Shown here: positions 39,189 to 48,447 of the stretch, in pieces | Position numbering within the stretch: position 1 is the stretch's first letter | Layout of the letters: the number at the start of each line of letters is the position of its first letter | Origin: Hydrogenophaga sp. | GTDB taxonomy: Bacteria; Pseudomonadota; Gammaproteobacteria; Burkholderiales; Burkholderiaceae_C | NCBI GenBank assembly: GCA_011391595.1 | Contig: JAABQG010000003.1 | Coordinates: forward strand, 1 to 64,000 | Direction of reading: 5' to 3' | Length of the DNA stretch: 64,000 nt | Program-made: the position numbers and the translations under genes | Notes under the pieces: generated by a model | The model's database searches: none | The model's input: only the letters and a program-made list of their open reading frames with translations | What the model was told of the DNA's origin: nothing

Positions 39189-40241
39189 ATGAACATCGGA
39201 CCGTTTGTCCTGCCGAACGCCTTGTTTGTCGCCCCCATGGCGGGGGTGACTGATCGCCCGTTCCGGCAGTTGTGCCGGGAGTTCGGAGCGGGCTATGCGG
39301 TCAGCGAGATGGTGACGTCGCGGCGCGACCTCTGGCACACGCTGAAGACCTCACGCCGCGCCAACCACGATGGCGAGCCGGGGCCGATCGCGGTGCAGAT
39401 TGCGGGCACCGACGCGCCGATGATGGCCGAGGCCGCGGCTTTCAACATCGACCGGGGCGCGCAGATCATCGACATCAACATGGGCTGCCCGGCCAAGAAA
39501 GTCTGTAACAAGTGGGCCGGCTCGGCATTGATGCAGGACGAGCCGCTGGCGCGGCAGATCATCGAAGCCGTGGTGGCGGTTTGCACGCCGCGCGGTGTGC
39601 CGGTCACGCTGAAGATGCGCACCGGCTGGTGCCAGGCCGAGAAGAATGCGGTGCGTCTGGCGCGTGCGGCGGAGTCCGCCGGCGTGCAGATGCTCACGGT
39701 GCATGGCCGTACCCGCGAGCAGGGCTACAAGGGCGCCGCCGAGTACGACACCATTGCTGCCGTCAAGGCCGGGCTGCGCATTCCGGTGGTGGCCAACGGC
39801 GACATCGATTCGCCGTGCAAGGCGCGCGAGGTGCTGACCGCAACCGGGGCGGATGCGCTGATGATCGGCCGCGCCGCCCAGGGCCGCCCCTGGATCTTTC
39901 GCGAGATCGGCCACTTCCTGGCCACCGGCGAACTGCTGGCGCCACCGTTGGTCGCCGAAGTCCGCCGGGCGCTGCTGGCGCACCTGCAAGACCACTATGC
40001 GCTGTATGGCGAATACACAGGCGTGCGGTCGGCGCGCAAGCATATCGGCTGGTATGTGCGCGATCTGCCGGGCGGTGAGGCTTTCCGGGCACGGATGCTC
40101 AGGCTGGAAGACAGCGCGCAGCAACTGTTCGCCGTGGCCAGCTACTTCGATGCCCTGGGTGCAACGCTGGATCGTCTGCCCGACATGCGGAATGCCGGCT
40201 GGTTGGACCGACAAAATGATTTACTGGAAATTGCCGAATGA
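39189..40241 (+). CDS. dusB: DusB, tRNA-dihydrouridine synthase B
   Basis: A 350-residue FMN-dependent reductase that makes dihydrouridine in tRNA. It starts MNIGPFVLPNALFVAPMAGVTDRPFRQLC, has the active-site cysteine in DINMGCPAKKVCNKWAGSALM and the FMN/phosphate loop VVANGDIDSPCKAREVL. The longer frame from 38772 is rejected because it runs antisense through the YqaA-like gene. It overlaps fis by 4 bp, the classic dusB-fis operon. Confidence 0.95.
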   Translation: MNIGPFVLPNALFVAPMAGVTDRPFRQLCREFGAGYAVSEMVTSRRDLWHTLKTSRRANHDGEPGPIAVQIAGTDAPMMAEAAAFNIDRGAQIIDINMGCPAKKVCNKWAGSALMQDEPLARQIIEAVVAVCTPRGVPVTLKMRTGWCQAEKNAVRLARAAESAGVQMLTVHGRTREQGYKGAAEYDTIAAVKAGLRIPVVANGDIDSPCKAREVLTATGADALMIGRAAQGRPWIFREIGHFLATGELLAPPLVAEVRRALLAHLQDHYALYGEYTGVRSARKHIGWYVRDLPGGEAFRARMLRLEDSAQQLFAVASYFDALGATLDRLPDMRNAGWLDRQNDLLEIAE

Positions 40242-40474
40242 GCAACAAGACGATTGAAGAATGCGTGCGCGCCAATCTGGACAGCTACTTCCGGGATCTG
40301 CGCGGCACCGATCCTGCGGGAATGTACGAAATGCTGGTCAAGGCGGTTGAAAAGCCTCTGCTGGATGTGGTGATGCAGCAGGCCGACCAGAACCAGTCGC
40401 GCGCGGCCGAATGGCTGGGCCTGAACCGCAACACGCTGCGCAAGAAGCTCGTCGAACACAAACTTATCAAGTGA
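40238..40474 (+). CDS. fis: Fis, nucleoid-associated DNA-binding protein
   Basis: A 78-residue protein. The N-terminal dimerisation part (YFRDLRGTDPAGMYEMLVKAVEKPLLDVVMQQ) is followed by a helix-turn-helix at residues about 52-74 (NQSRAAEWLGLNRNTLRKKL). This is shorter at the N-terminus than E. coli Fis (98 aa), as usual in betaproteobacteria. It is translationally coupled to dusB and followed after 21 bp by purH. Confidence 0.95.
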   Translation: MSNKTIEECVRANLDSYFRDLRGTDPAGMYEMLVKAVEKPLLDVVMQQADQNQSRAAEWLGLNRNTLRKKLVEHKLIK

Positions 40475-40495
40475 CCTGACCCGTCACCACACGTC

Positions 40496-42079
40496 ATGAA
40501 CGCACTGCTCTCCGTCTCGGACAAAACCGGTATCGTCGACTTCGCCCGCGCTCTGCATGCACTGGGCATCAAGCTGATTTCCACCGGCGGCACCGCCAAG
40601 TTGCTGGCCGCCGAAGGCCTGCCTGTCGCAGAGGTGGCTGAGGTCACCGCCTTTCCCGAAATGCTCGACGGCCGCGTCAAGACGCTGCACCCGAAAGTGC
40701 ATGGCGGCCTGCTGGCGCGCCGCGACGTGCCGGAGCACATGGCGGCGCTCGCCGCCCACGGCATCGACACCATCGACCTGCTGGTGGTGAACCTTTATCC
40801 GTTCGAGGCCACGGTGGCCAAGGCCGGTTGCACGCTGGATGACGCGATCGAGAATATCGACATCGGCGGCCCGGCCATGGTGCGCAGCGCGGCCAAGAAC
40901 TGGAAGGACGTGGGTGTTCTGACTGACGCGGCGCAGTATCCCGGTGTGCTGGCTGAACTGAAGGCCGGCGGCCTGACGCTCAAGACCCGGTTCGCCCTGT
41001 CGGTGGCGGCGTTCAACCGCATCAGCCAGTACGACGGGGCCATCAGCGACTATCTTTCGTCGCTGGATTTCGAGGCCGACACCGCCGTGCCCGTGCGCCA
41101 GCTGTTCCCGGCCCAGGCCAACGGCCGCTTCGTCAAGCTGCAGGACCTGCGCTACGGCGAGAACCCGCACCAGCGGGCCGCCTTCTACCGTGACCTCTAT
41201 CCCGCACCGGGCGCGCTGGTCACAGCGAAGCAGTTGCAGGGCAAGGAACTCAGCTACAACAACATCGCCGATGCCGATGCGGCGTGGGAATGCGTCAAGA
41301 GCTTCCGGGAAGTGGCCTGTGTGATTGTCAAGCACGCCAACCCCTGCGGCGTGGCCGTGGGCAAGGACGTCCTGGAGTCCTACAGCAAGGCCTTCCAGAC
41401 CGACCCGACCTCTGCGTTCGGCGGCATCATCGCCTTCAACCGCACCGTCGACGGCGCCGCGGCCCAGCAGGTCAGCAAACAGTTCGTCGAGTTGCTGATG
41501 GCGCCGGGCTACACGCCCGAGGCGCTGGAAATCTTCAAGTCCAAGGTCAACGTGCGCGTGCTGCAGATCGAGCTTCCCCCAGGCGGCGCCACCGACTGGG
41601 ACAATGGCCGCAACGTCATCGACATCAAGCGCATTGGCTCCGGCCTGCTGATGCAGACTGCCGACAACCACCAGCTCGCGCTGTCCGACCTGAAAGTCGT
41701 GACGAAGGTGCAGCCGACCCCTGCGCAACTGCAGGACCTGCTGTTCGCGTGGAAAGTGGCCAAGTACGTCAAGAGCAACGCCATCGTCTTCTGCGCTGGC
41801 GGAATGACCATGGGCGTGGGCGCGGGCCAGATGAGCCGGCTCGATTCCGCGCGCATCGCCAGCATCAAGGCGCAACATGCCGGGCTTTCGCTGGCTGGGA
41901 CCGTAGTCGCAAGCGACGCGTTCTTTCCGTTCCGCGACGGACTGGACGTGGTGGTGGATGCCGGCGCCAGCTGCATCATCCAGCCTGGGGGCTCGATGCG
42001 CGACCCCGAGGTGATTGCCGCGGCCGATGAGCGTGGCGTGGCGATGGTGTTTAGCGGGGTGCGGCACTTTCGCCACTGA
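40496..42079 (+). CDS. purH: PurH, bifunctional AICAR formyltransferase/IMP cyclohydrolase
   Basis: A 527-residue enzyme for the last two steps of purine synthesis. The N-terminal IMP cyclohydrolase (MGS-like) domain has [20 protein letters not shown] and [15 protein letters not shown]. The C-terminal formyltransferase has [15 protein letters not shown] and the [23 protein letters not shown] block. It is complete at normal length. It may be co-transcribed with dusB-fis, and a perfect terminator follows. Confidence 0.97.
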   Translation: MNALLSVSDKTGIVDFARALHALGIKLISTGGTAKLLAAEGLPVAEVAEVTAFPEMLDGRVKTLHPKVHGGLLARRDVPEHMAALAAHGIDTIDLLVVNLYPFEATVAKAGCTLDDAIENIDIGGPAMVRSAAKNWKDVGVLTDAAQYPGVLAELKAGGLTLKTRFALSVAAFNRISQYDGAISDYLSSLDFEADTAVPVRQLFPAQANGRFVKLQDLRYGENPHQRAAFYRDLYPAPGALVTAKQLQGKELSYNNIADADAAWECVKSFREVACVIVKHANPCGVAVGKDVLESYSKAFQTDPTSAFGGIIAFNRTVDGAAAQQVSKQFVELLMAPGYTPEALEIFKSKVNVRVLQIELPPGGATDWDNGRNVIDIKRIGSGLLMQTADNHQLALSDLKVVTKVQPTPAQLQDLLFAWKVAKYVKSNAIVFCAGGMTMGVGAGQMSRLDSARIASIKAQHAGLSLAGTVVASDAFFPFRDGLDVVVDAGASCIIQPGGSMRDPEVIAAADERGVAMVFSGVRHFRH

Positions 42080-42111
42080 AAACCCGGCTGCGGCATCGCG
42101 CCTGGCGCAGG

Positions 42112-42139
42112 AAAAAAGCGGCTCATGAGCCGCTTTTTT
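42112..42139. terminator. Perfect bidirectional terminator after purH
   Basis: A 28-bp perfect palindrome: six A, GCGGCTCA, TGAGCCGC, six T. It can terminate purH (plus) and hemL (minus, which ends at 42191). The next dispersed repeat copy lies directly beside it. Confidence 0.9.
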
Positions 42140-42154
42140 GATTGAAACCGCCGC

Positions 42155-42186
42155 TTCCCAGCGTCCATTGGTCACAAGTAGCTACG
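42155..42186 (+). repeat. Dispersed intergenic repeat, copy 7
   Basis: TTCCCAGCGTCCATTGGTCA followed by CAAGTAGCTACG. It matches the core and then a shortened CAGCTAT-like end. It lies between the purH terminator and the hemL stop codon. Confidence 0.62.
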
Positions 42187-42190
42187 TTTT

Positions 42191-43507
42191 TCAGAGTGAC
42201 TTGAAGACTTCACGCGCCACAGTGACGGTCTGGGCAATGTCTTCGTCGCTGTGCGCGGCGCTGACAAAGCCTGCCTCGTAGAGTGCGGGGGCAATGTACA
42301 CGCCGCGGTCCAGCAGGCCGTGGAACAACTGGTTGAAACGCGCTCCGTCGGTTTTCATGACTTGCGGGTAGTTCTGCGGCAGTGCATCAAGCAGGAAGAA
42401 GCCGAACATGCCGCCTTCGCTGTCGGCGCTGAACGCAACGCCCTCGGCAGCCGCTGCGTCTTTCAGGCCGTTGACCAGCAACCGGGTCTTGCGCGCCAGC
42501 TCGTCGAAGAAATTCTGCCGGCTGATTTCGCGCAACGTCGCCAGCCCACAGGCGGTAGCGACCGGGTTGCCCGACAGTGTGCCGGCCTGGTACACGGGGC
42601 CCAACGGGGCCATCTGCTCCATCAGGTCGCGCCGACCGCCAAAGGCCGCCAGTGGCATGCCGCCACCGATGACTTTGCCCATGACTGTGATGTCGGGCTT
42701 GAAGCCCGGGATGTCGCGCGCGTAAAGGCTTTGCGCCCCACCAAGTGCCACGCGAAAGCCGGTCATGACTTCGTCGAACACCAGGAACGCGCCATGTTGC
42801 GTGCAGAGTTCACGGCAACGTCGCATGAAGGGTACCGACGCACGCACGAAATTCATGTTTCCCGCGATGGGCTCGATCATCAGGCAGGCGAGTTCCGCGC
42901 CATGCAGCGCGAACGCCTCTTCCAACTGCGCGACGTTGTTGTACTCGAGCACCAGCGTGTGCTGAACCACCTCGGGTGGCACGCCAGCGCTGGTCGGATT
43001 GCCGAAGGTGGCCAGCCCGGAGCCGGCCTTGACCAGCAGCGCGTCAGCATGACCGTGGTAGCAGCCTTCGAACTTGATGAACTTGCTGCGCCCCGTGGCG
43101 CCGCGTGCCAGGCGGATCGCGCTCATCGCGGCCTCGGTGCCCGAACTGACCAGGCGCACCATGTCCAGCGATGGCACCAGGCGGATGATTTCCTCTGCCA
43201 GTTCAATCTCGCGCTCGGTGGGCGCGCCGAAAGAAAATCCATCGAGCGCGGCCTTCTGCACGGCGTCGAGCACTGCCGGGTGGCCATGGCCGAGGATCAT
43301 CGGACCCCAGGAACCGATGTAGTCGATGTAGCGCTGGCCGTTGGCGTCCCAGAAGTAGGGCCCCCGGGCGCGCTGGACAAAGCGCGGTGTGCCCCCCACG
43401 GCGCGGAAGGCGCGCACGGGTGAGTTCACGCCGCCCGGGATCACACTTTGTGCGCGCTCGAACAATCTGGCGTTGTTGTCGGCTTGGCCGTCAGTGCTTG
43501 GTTTCAT
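42191..43507 (-). CDS. hemL: HemL, glutamate-1-semialdehyde 2,1-aminomutase
   Basis: A 438-residue PLP enzyme making 5-aminolevulinate. The start is ATG 43507 ([19 protein letters not shown]), then [19 protein letters not shown]. The PLP lysine is in [23 protein letters not shown], and [16 protein letters not shown] is also conserved. The longer frame to 43627 encodes a repetitive Thr/Met segment antisense to the ThiD-like tail and is rejected. The start overlaps the thiD-like stop by 17 bp, so the two genes are coupled. Confidence 0.96.
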   Translation of the reverse strand: MKPSTDGQADNNARLFERAQSVIPGGVNSPVRAFRAVGGTPRFVQRARGPYFWDANGQRYIDYIGSWGPMILGHGHPAVLDAVQKAALDGFSFGAPTEREIELAEEIIRLVPSLDMVRLVSSGTEAAMSAIRLARGATGRSKFIKFEGCYHGHADALLVKAGSGLATFGNPTSAGVPPEVVQHTLVLEYNNVAQLEEAFALHGAELACLMIEPIAGNMNFVRASVPFMRRCRELCTQHGAFLVFDEVMTGFRVALGGAQSLYARDIPGFKPDITVMGKVIGGGMPLAAFGGRRDLMEQMAPLGPVYQAGTLSGNPVATACGLATLREISRQNFFDELARKTRLLVNGLKDAAAAEGVAFSADSEGGMFGFFLLDALPQNYPQVMKTDGARFNQLFHGLLDRGVYIAPALYEAGFVSAAHSDEDIAQTVTVAREVFKSL

Positions 43508-44444
43508 TGGAAGGAACCTCAAAAACGTCGGTTGTGAAGGCGCCCTTGTCCGCGTCTCCGACCCCGTCATCATCGTCATCGTCGTCATCCTCAGCCTGCG
43601 CCCAGAAGAGCCTGTCCGGCACGACATTGCCCATGCCGGGGCGAAAACCTGCGTCCAGGCACCGGTCGAGATAGCTCAAGGCCTCAGTGACGGCCGCGGC
43701 CAGATCACTGCCAGTGGCCACGAGTGCGGCCAGTGCTGCGGAAAGGGTGTCGCCGGCACCGGCAAAGATGGCATCAAATCGCTCGAATTTCTCGCGGCCC
43801 AAAGTGTTATCCGGGGTCGACAACACGTTGTCGATGAATTGGGCGGGTAAGGGTATGCCCGTCACCAATGTGTACGGAACGCCCATCTCGGAGGCTGCTT
43901 TGGCGATATCCCGAGGGGTCGGGCTTTTTACGCTGGCCCAATCGGGAAGCAGCCAGCGCCAGAGGGTGCTGTGGTTTCCTACCAACACAGTCGCCTGAGG
44001 GAGAAGCAGTTCGCGAAAGGCGTCCTGGTACAAGTCAATCTTGCCTTCATCCCACCACGACAAGTTGGGCATGCAGGCGATTAGCGGGACGTCGGCATAG
44101 TCCGATGCAAGTTCGGCAATGGCGCTGATGTTCTCCGGGCTACCGGCGAAGCCGACCTTGATGACCAGCACAGGCGCATCTTCAAGAATGGCACGGGCCT
44201 GCTCCGTGACGGCCTCCTCGTCAAAGGGGAAGAAGTCGAAGATTTCGGTGGTGTCCCGGGCGTAGGCACCCGTCACCACGGGGAGAGCATGCGCGCCGAC
44301 GGAAGCGATCGCCATGACGTCGGCACCAAGGCCGCTGGCGCCACTTGGGTCGCTGGCATTGAACACCAAGACACAAGGTGGCGAGGCATCCTCGGCGTCG
44401 GTCGCTGGCAAGTTTGAAACTGGGGGCGGGTTCGGGTTTGTCAT
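43491..44444 (-). CDS. ThiD-like kinase (ribokinase superfamily) with Asp-rich tail
   Basis: A 317-residue kinase. The N-terminal block [35 protein letters not shown] matches hydroxymethylpyrimidine (phosphate) kinases. In canonical ThiD the anion-hole motif near the C-terminus is GTGCTLSA; here it is [10 protein letters not shown], closer to pyridoxal kinase or ribokinase. The extra C-terminus has eight consecutive Asp after Glu, then acidic/polar residues. Thiamine role is therefore probable but not certain; a pyridoxal-kinase-like activity is an alternative. Its stop overlaps hemL. Confidence 0.72.
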   Translation of the reverse strand: MTNPNPPPVSNLPATDAEDASPPCVLVFNASDPSGASGLGADVMAIASVGAHALPVVTGAYARDTTEIFDFFPFDEEAVTEQARAILEDAPVLVIKVGFAGSPENISAIAELASDYADVPLIACMPNLSWWDEGKIDLYQDAFRELLLPQATVLVGNHSTLWRWLLPDWASVKSPTPRDIAKAASEMGVPYTLVTGIPLPAQFIDNVLSTPDNTLGREKFERFDAIFAGAGDTLSAALAALVATGSDLAAAVTEALSYLDRCLDAGFRPGMGNVVPDRLFWAQAEDDDDDDDDGVGDADKGAFTTDVFEVPSNETKH

Positions 44445-44539
44445 AGGCCTAAATGCAGGCGGAAAGCAGGCTCTGTGACCTCAAATTGCCAAGGCACGTC
44501 TATACAATGTTTGCATTCTATGTGAAGGCCTCTTAAGCT

Positions 44540-44713
44540 GTGACCAATACAAAAACGTGGATGTGTTTGATTTGCGGGTGGATTTACGATGAGGCCATCG
44601 GGGCGCCTGAGCATGGCATTGCACCAGGAACGTCTTGGGCAGAGGTGCCCATGAATTGGACTTGTCCCGAGTGTGGCGCCCGCAAGGAAGATTTTGAAAT
44701 GGTTGAGATCTGA
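44540..44713 (+). CDS. rubA: Rubredoxin
   Basis: A 57-residue protein starting at GTG 44540. Two CxxC knuckles bind one iron: CLIC (residues 9-12) and CPEC (42-45), embedded in the usual WMCLICGWIYDEA and WTCPECGARKEDF. Small electron carrier, for example for alkane hydroxylase or reductive oxygen detoxification. It is divergent from the ThiD-like gene and lies 63 bp before pilG. A TACAAT -10-like hexamer (44503-44508) lies 37 bp upstream of the start. Confidence 0.95.
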   Translation: MTNTKTWMCLICGWIYDEAIGAPEHGIAPGTSWAEVPMNWTCPECGARKEDFEMVEI

Positions 44714-44776
44714 AACTCGATCAGGGCGTCACCTCCAGATGGCGCCGGTCCAATAACTAGCCGGGAGTACAACGTA

Positions 44777-45175
44777 GTGAGTTCGACTGGATCGGGGTGC
44801 AAGGTGCTGGTCATTGACGACAGCAATACGATCCGCCGAAGTGCGGAGATTTTTCTTAAACAGGGCAATCACGAAGTGATGCTTGCGGAAGATGGTTTCG
44901 ATGCGCTCTCCAAGATCGCCGAATTTCATCCCAACATCATTTTTTGTGACATCCTGATGCCTCGACTCGATGGCTATCAAACCTGCGCCATCATAAAAAA
45001 GAACGTGAATTTTTCCTCTGTGCCTGTGGTCATGCTCTCGTCCAAGGACGGTGTTTTCGACAAGGCGAGGGGGCGAATGGTGGGCTCGCAAGACTACCTG
45101 ACCAAACCATTTACCAAAGATCAACTGCTGCAGGCGGTCAGGCAGTTCGGGTCTTCCAATCAAGGAGTGTTGTGA
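44777..45175 (+). CDS. pilG: PilG, twitching-motility response regulator (CheY-like)
   Basis: A 132-residue single-receiver protein starting at GTG 44777. The acidic pocket VLVIDDSNTIRRSAEIFLK and phosphorylation site IIFCDILMPRLDGYQTCAI are clear, with the conserved Lys in DYLTKPFTKDQLL. First gene of the pilG-pilH-pilI-pilJ-chpA set; in Pseudomonas PilG promotes pilus extension through PilB. Its TGA stop overlaps the pilH ATG. Confidence 0.9.
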   Translation: MSSTGSGCKVLVIDDSNTIRRSAEIFLKQGNHEVMLAEDGFDALSKIAEFHPNIIFCDILMPRLDGYQTCAIIKKNVNFSSVPVVMLSSKDGVFDKARGRMVGSQDYLTKPFTKDQLLQAVRQFGSSNQGVL

Positions 45176-45540
45176 TGTCTATCCAGAAAGTACTGGTTGT
45201 TGACGATTCGAAAACCGAGCTGATGTATTTGACCGGGCTGTTGCAAAAGAACGGATTTTCAGTCAAGACAGCCGAGAACGCTGAGGATGCGTTCCGCAAG
45301 CTGGCCGAAGAGAAGCCGGACCTGATCCTGATGGACGTGGTGATGCCGGGGCAGAACGGTTTCCAGCTGACGCGGGCGATTACGCGTGATCCCTTGTACG
45401 CCGACGTTCCCATCATCATGTGCACGAGCAAGAATCAGGAGACCGACCGGGTGTGGGGTTTGCGCCAGGGCGCAAAAGACTATGTCACCAAGCCGGTGGA
45501 AGTCTCGGAGTTGCTGGCCAAGATCAAGGCCCTGAGCTGA
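45175..45540 (+). CDS. pilH: PilH, twitching-motility response regulator (CheY-like)
   Basis: A 121-residue receiver protein. The ATG at 45175 has AAGGAG 7 nt upstream, favouring it over GTG 45172. Motifs are VLVVDDSKTELMYLTG, the phospho-Asp in DLILMDVVMPGQNGFQL, and KDYVTKPVEVSELL. In Pseudomonas PilH opposes PilG and favours retraction through PilT. It is coupled to pilG and 10 bp before pilI. Confidence 0.9.
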   Translation: MSIQKVLVVDDSKTELMYLTGLLQKNGFSVKTAENAEDAFRKLAEEKPDLILMDVVMPGQNGFQLTRAITRDPLYADVPIIMCTSKNQETDRVWGLRQGAKDYVTKPVEVSELLAKIKALS

Positions 45541-45550
45541 AAAGTCGCCC

Positions 45551-46081
45551 ATGGCCAGTCGTGAAGCACTCAGAGCCTTTCAAAGCCGCCTCGCCGGCCG
45601 ATTGCAGGAAGCCCGTACCTCGGGAACGGCCGCCGCATGGCTGGCTGTCGAGGCGGCGGGCGCCAGATACCTGTTCCCGCTGAACCATGCGGGAGAGATT
45701 TTTCCTTGCGGGCCGATTTATCCAGTGCCCCACGTCAAGGAGTGGTTCCTCGGCGTTGCCAATCTTCGGGGCGGGGTGAGCGGGGTTGTCGACCTTGGAG
45801 CCTTCGTGACGCATTCACATCCGCTGCCGCGCAGTGACGTTGCGCAGACCCAGTCCCGCCTGGTAGCGTTCAGCGATGCCTTGAACCTCAATTGTGTGGT
45901 CTTGATTGACAAGCTATTGGGGCTGAAGAGCCTCGAGTCCTTTGTCGAATCAACGCCAGCTGCGGCCGAATCCCCGAACTTCTTCGGTCACAGCTACGCC
46001 GATCTCCAAGGCGTGATCTGGCAGGAAATCAACCTGCAGGCACTCACTCTCAATCCGCAGTTTCTCAGTATTAGCGCTTAA
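45551..46081 (+). CDS. pilI: PilI, CheW-like adaptor
   Basis: A 176-residue CheW-domain scaffold linking the receptor PilJ to the kinase. The CheW-like core is GARYLFPLNHAGEIFPCGPIYPVPHVKEWFLGVANLRGGVSGVVDLG, with an arginine/alanine-rich N-terminal helix. It lies 10 bp after pilH and 20 bp before pilJ. Confidence 0.88.
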   Translation: MASREALRAFQSRLAGRLQEARTSGTAAAWLAVEAAGARYLFPLNHAGEIFPCGPIYPVPHVKEWFLGVANLRGGVSGVVDLGAFVTHSHPLPRSDVAQTQSRLVAFSDALNLNCVVLIDKLLGLKSLESFVESTPAAAESPNFFGHSYADLQGVIWQEINLQALTLNPQFLSISA

Positions 46082-46101
46082 GTCCCAGGAAGGCTGTCAA
46101 C

Positions 46102-48387
46102 ATGTCCGTCATCGACCAAATCAATAAACTGCTCGGCAAAAATGCATCTCCCTCGCCAGCTGAGGAGATTCCCCAGGGCGGTACCAACGCCAGTGCGGAC
46201 GCGCCGGACGACATGTTCCAGGCGGTGGAATCCGGCCAACTGAGCACGGGCGAGTATGCAGACAGCAAATTTGCCGCGGGATCGCCTGGTCTTGACGAGG
46301 TAGACAGAGCTCGTGCCGGCGATTTGCTGTCGCTGCCATTGCTGGGTGAGCGAACGACGGTCCAGCACCAGCGCCTGCTTGCAATCCTGCTGGGTGCCGC
46401 TTTGGTCGTGCTGACCGCCGTGACTTTCTACTCCTTGAACCAGGCTGACAAAGTGGCTCAGCAAGTGGCCGCCACGGGGCAGTCATTGATGCAGTCTCAG
46501 CGGCTCGCAAAATCTGTCTCGCAGGCGCTGGTTGGCAGCCCGCAGGCGTTTCCTGACGTCAAGGAGAGCGCGGACGTTCTGGCAAAAACCGTGCGTGGCT
46601 TGCAAAGCGGTGATCCGGCACTGCGGCTGGTTGCGGTCGGACAGGAGGAAATGGGCGATGTCGATCGGGCGCTTCCTCTTGTTGAGCGGGCCGAAAAGAA
46701 CGCCAGCACGGTGGTGGCGCAGCAAAAGATCCTGACGCAGGTGGGAACTGCGCTTCGTACGATCAATCGACAGTCCTCTGACTTGCTGGAAATCGCCGAG
46801 ACAATTTCCTCACTGAAGTTACAGCAAAACGCTCCATCGGCCGACATATCGGCTTCTGGTCAGTTGGTGATGCTGACGCAGCGTATCGGCAAATCTGCCA
46901 ATGAATTCGTGACCATGGAGGGCGTAAGCCCGGAGGCCGTGTTCCTTTTGGGCAAGGATTTGAATTCCTTCAAGGAAATCGGGCAGGGGTTGCTGGATGG
47001 CAGTCCCGAGTTGCGGCTTGCAGGATCCAAGGATGCGCAAACTCGTGAGCGACTGGAAGCCCTCCTGAAGTTGTATGAGGAAACCCGTAGCCAGGCAGGC
47101 GCCATTCTCGGTAACCTCCAGGGCATTGTCTCTGCGCGCGAGGCGCAGGCTTCCATCATTGCCGACAGCGAGCCGCTTCGCCGGATTCTTGAAGATCTGC
47201 AAGGCAAGTTGTCGCTGCAAACGGGCTTGGGGGCCGGCGCCGTGACCTTGCTGTTGCTGTCGGCTTTGCTGGCCCTGATCTTTGCTGGCGGATTGGCTTA
47301 TGTACAGCTGCAGGACAGCCGGCAGCGTCAGGGTGTTGCCGAAGGCCAGCGACTGGATGCCGAACGCCAGGAGCAGGAAGCCAAGCGGGTCAACGACGCC
47401 AACCAGGCGGCCATTCTGAGATTGATGAACGAGTTGCAGACGGTTGCTGAAGGCGATCTGACGCAGGAGGCGACGGTCACTGAGGACATCACGGGTGCCA
47501 TTGCCGACTCGGTCAACTACACGGTGGAAGAACTTCGGTTGCTGGTGGGTAGCGTACAAAGCACTGTGACACGCGTTGCGCAGACGACAGCACAGGTGGA
47601 GAACACGTCCACCGAGCTGCTGGCCGCATCTTCGGAGCAGTTGCGTGAAATTCGCGAAACGGGCCAGTCTGTGCTCGACATGGCATCTCGAATCAATCTC
47701 GTGTCGTCCCAAGCGCAAGAGTCGGCCTCAGTGGCACGCCAGTCCCTGAAGGCGGCCGAATCGGGACTGTCTGCGGTGCAAAACGCTATCGGCGGCATGA
47801 ACTCCATTCGCGACCAGATTCAGGAAACCTCCAAGCGAATCAAGCGACTGGGCGAATCGTCCCAGGAGATCGGTGAAATTACAGAACTGATTTCCGACAT
47901 TACCGAGCAGACCAACGTGCTGGCCCTGAACGCTGCCATTCAGGCGGCGTCGGCTGGAGAGGCGGGTCGTGGCTTCTCGGTTGTGGCCGAGGAAGTTCAG
48001 CGCCTGGCTGAACGTTCCGCTGACGCGACACGGCAGATTTCTGCCCTGGTGAAAGCAATTCAGACAGATACGCAGGATGCTGTGGCTGCCATGGAACGCT
48101 CGACCCATGGCGTGGTCGAGGGGGCCAAGCTGTCTGACAACGCCGGCACTGCGCTTTCCGAGATTGACCGCGTTTCGCGGCAACTCGCCGAGTTGATCGA
48201 GCAAATTTCGGCATCCGCCTCTCGTGAGGCCGTTTCGGCCAACGAGGTAGCGGGCAACATCCAGCACATTTTTGCTGTGACGGAACAGACCGGCGAAGGC
48301 ACTCGCTCTACGGCCAATCAGGTCCGGGATCTTTCACGCATGGCTGAAGAACTTCGTCAGTCGGTGGCCCGATTCAAGATCGCCTGA
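46102..48387 (+). CDS. pilJ: PilJ, twitching-motility methyl-accepting chemotaxis protein
   Basis: A 761-residue receptor. About 90 polar residues precede the first transmembrane helix (91-112), then a type IV pili sensor region (about 113-374), a second membrane helix (375-400) and a HAMP-like linker. The cytoplasmic signalling domain has the conserved hairpin tip ITEQTNVLALNAAIQAASAGEAGRGFSVVAEEVQRLAERS. It would sense pilus state or surface contact. The long cytoplasmic N-terminus is longer than in Pseudomonas PilJ, which starts close to its first helix. No methyltransferase (pilK) follows. Confidence 0.9.
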   Translation: MSVIDQINKLLGKNASPSPAEEIPQGGTNASADAPDDMFQAVESGQLSTGEYADSKFAAGSPGLDEVDRARAGDLLSLPLLGERTTVQHQRLLAILLGAALVVLTAVTFYSLNQADKVAQQVAATGQSLMQSQRLAKSVSQALVGSPQAFPDVKESADVLAKTVRGLQSGDPALRLVAVGQEEMGDVDRALPLVERAEKNASTVVAQQKILTQVGTALRTINRQSSDLLEIAETISSLKLQQNAPSADISASGQLVMLTQRIGKSANEFVTMEGVSPEAVFLLGKDLNSFKEIGQGLLDGSPELRLAGSKDAQTRERLEALLKLYEETRSQAGAILGNLQGIVSAREAQASIIADSEPLRRILEDLQGKLSLQTGLGAGAVTLLLLSALLALIFAGGLAYVQLQDSRQRQGVAEGQRLDAERQEQEAKRVNDANQAAILRLMNELQTVAEGDLTQEATVTEDITGAIADSVNYTVEELRLLVGSVQSTVTRVAQTTAQVENTSTELLAASSEQLREIRETGQSVLDMASRINLVSSQAQESASVARQSLKAAESGLSAVQNAIGGMNSIRDQIQETSKRIKRLGESSQEIGEITELISDITEQTNVLALNAAIQAASAGEAGRGFSVVAEEVQRLAERSADATRQISALVKAIQTDTQDAVAAMERSTHGVVEGAKLSDNAGTALSEIDRVSRQLAELIEQISASASREAVSANEVAGNIQHIFAVTEQTGEGTRSTANQVRDLSRMAEELRQSVARFKIA

Positions 48388-48447
48388 TCCGACTTGAACG
48401 AGCCCAGTCTTTGACCCTCGCCCAATTCCTGCGGAGCGCACCTACTC

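Noticed and set aside
40484-42175. 563-codon minus-strand frame opposite purH
   Set aside because: Antisense shadow; no domain and it crosses the perfect terminator at 42112-42139.
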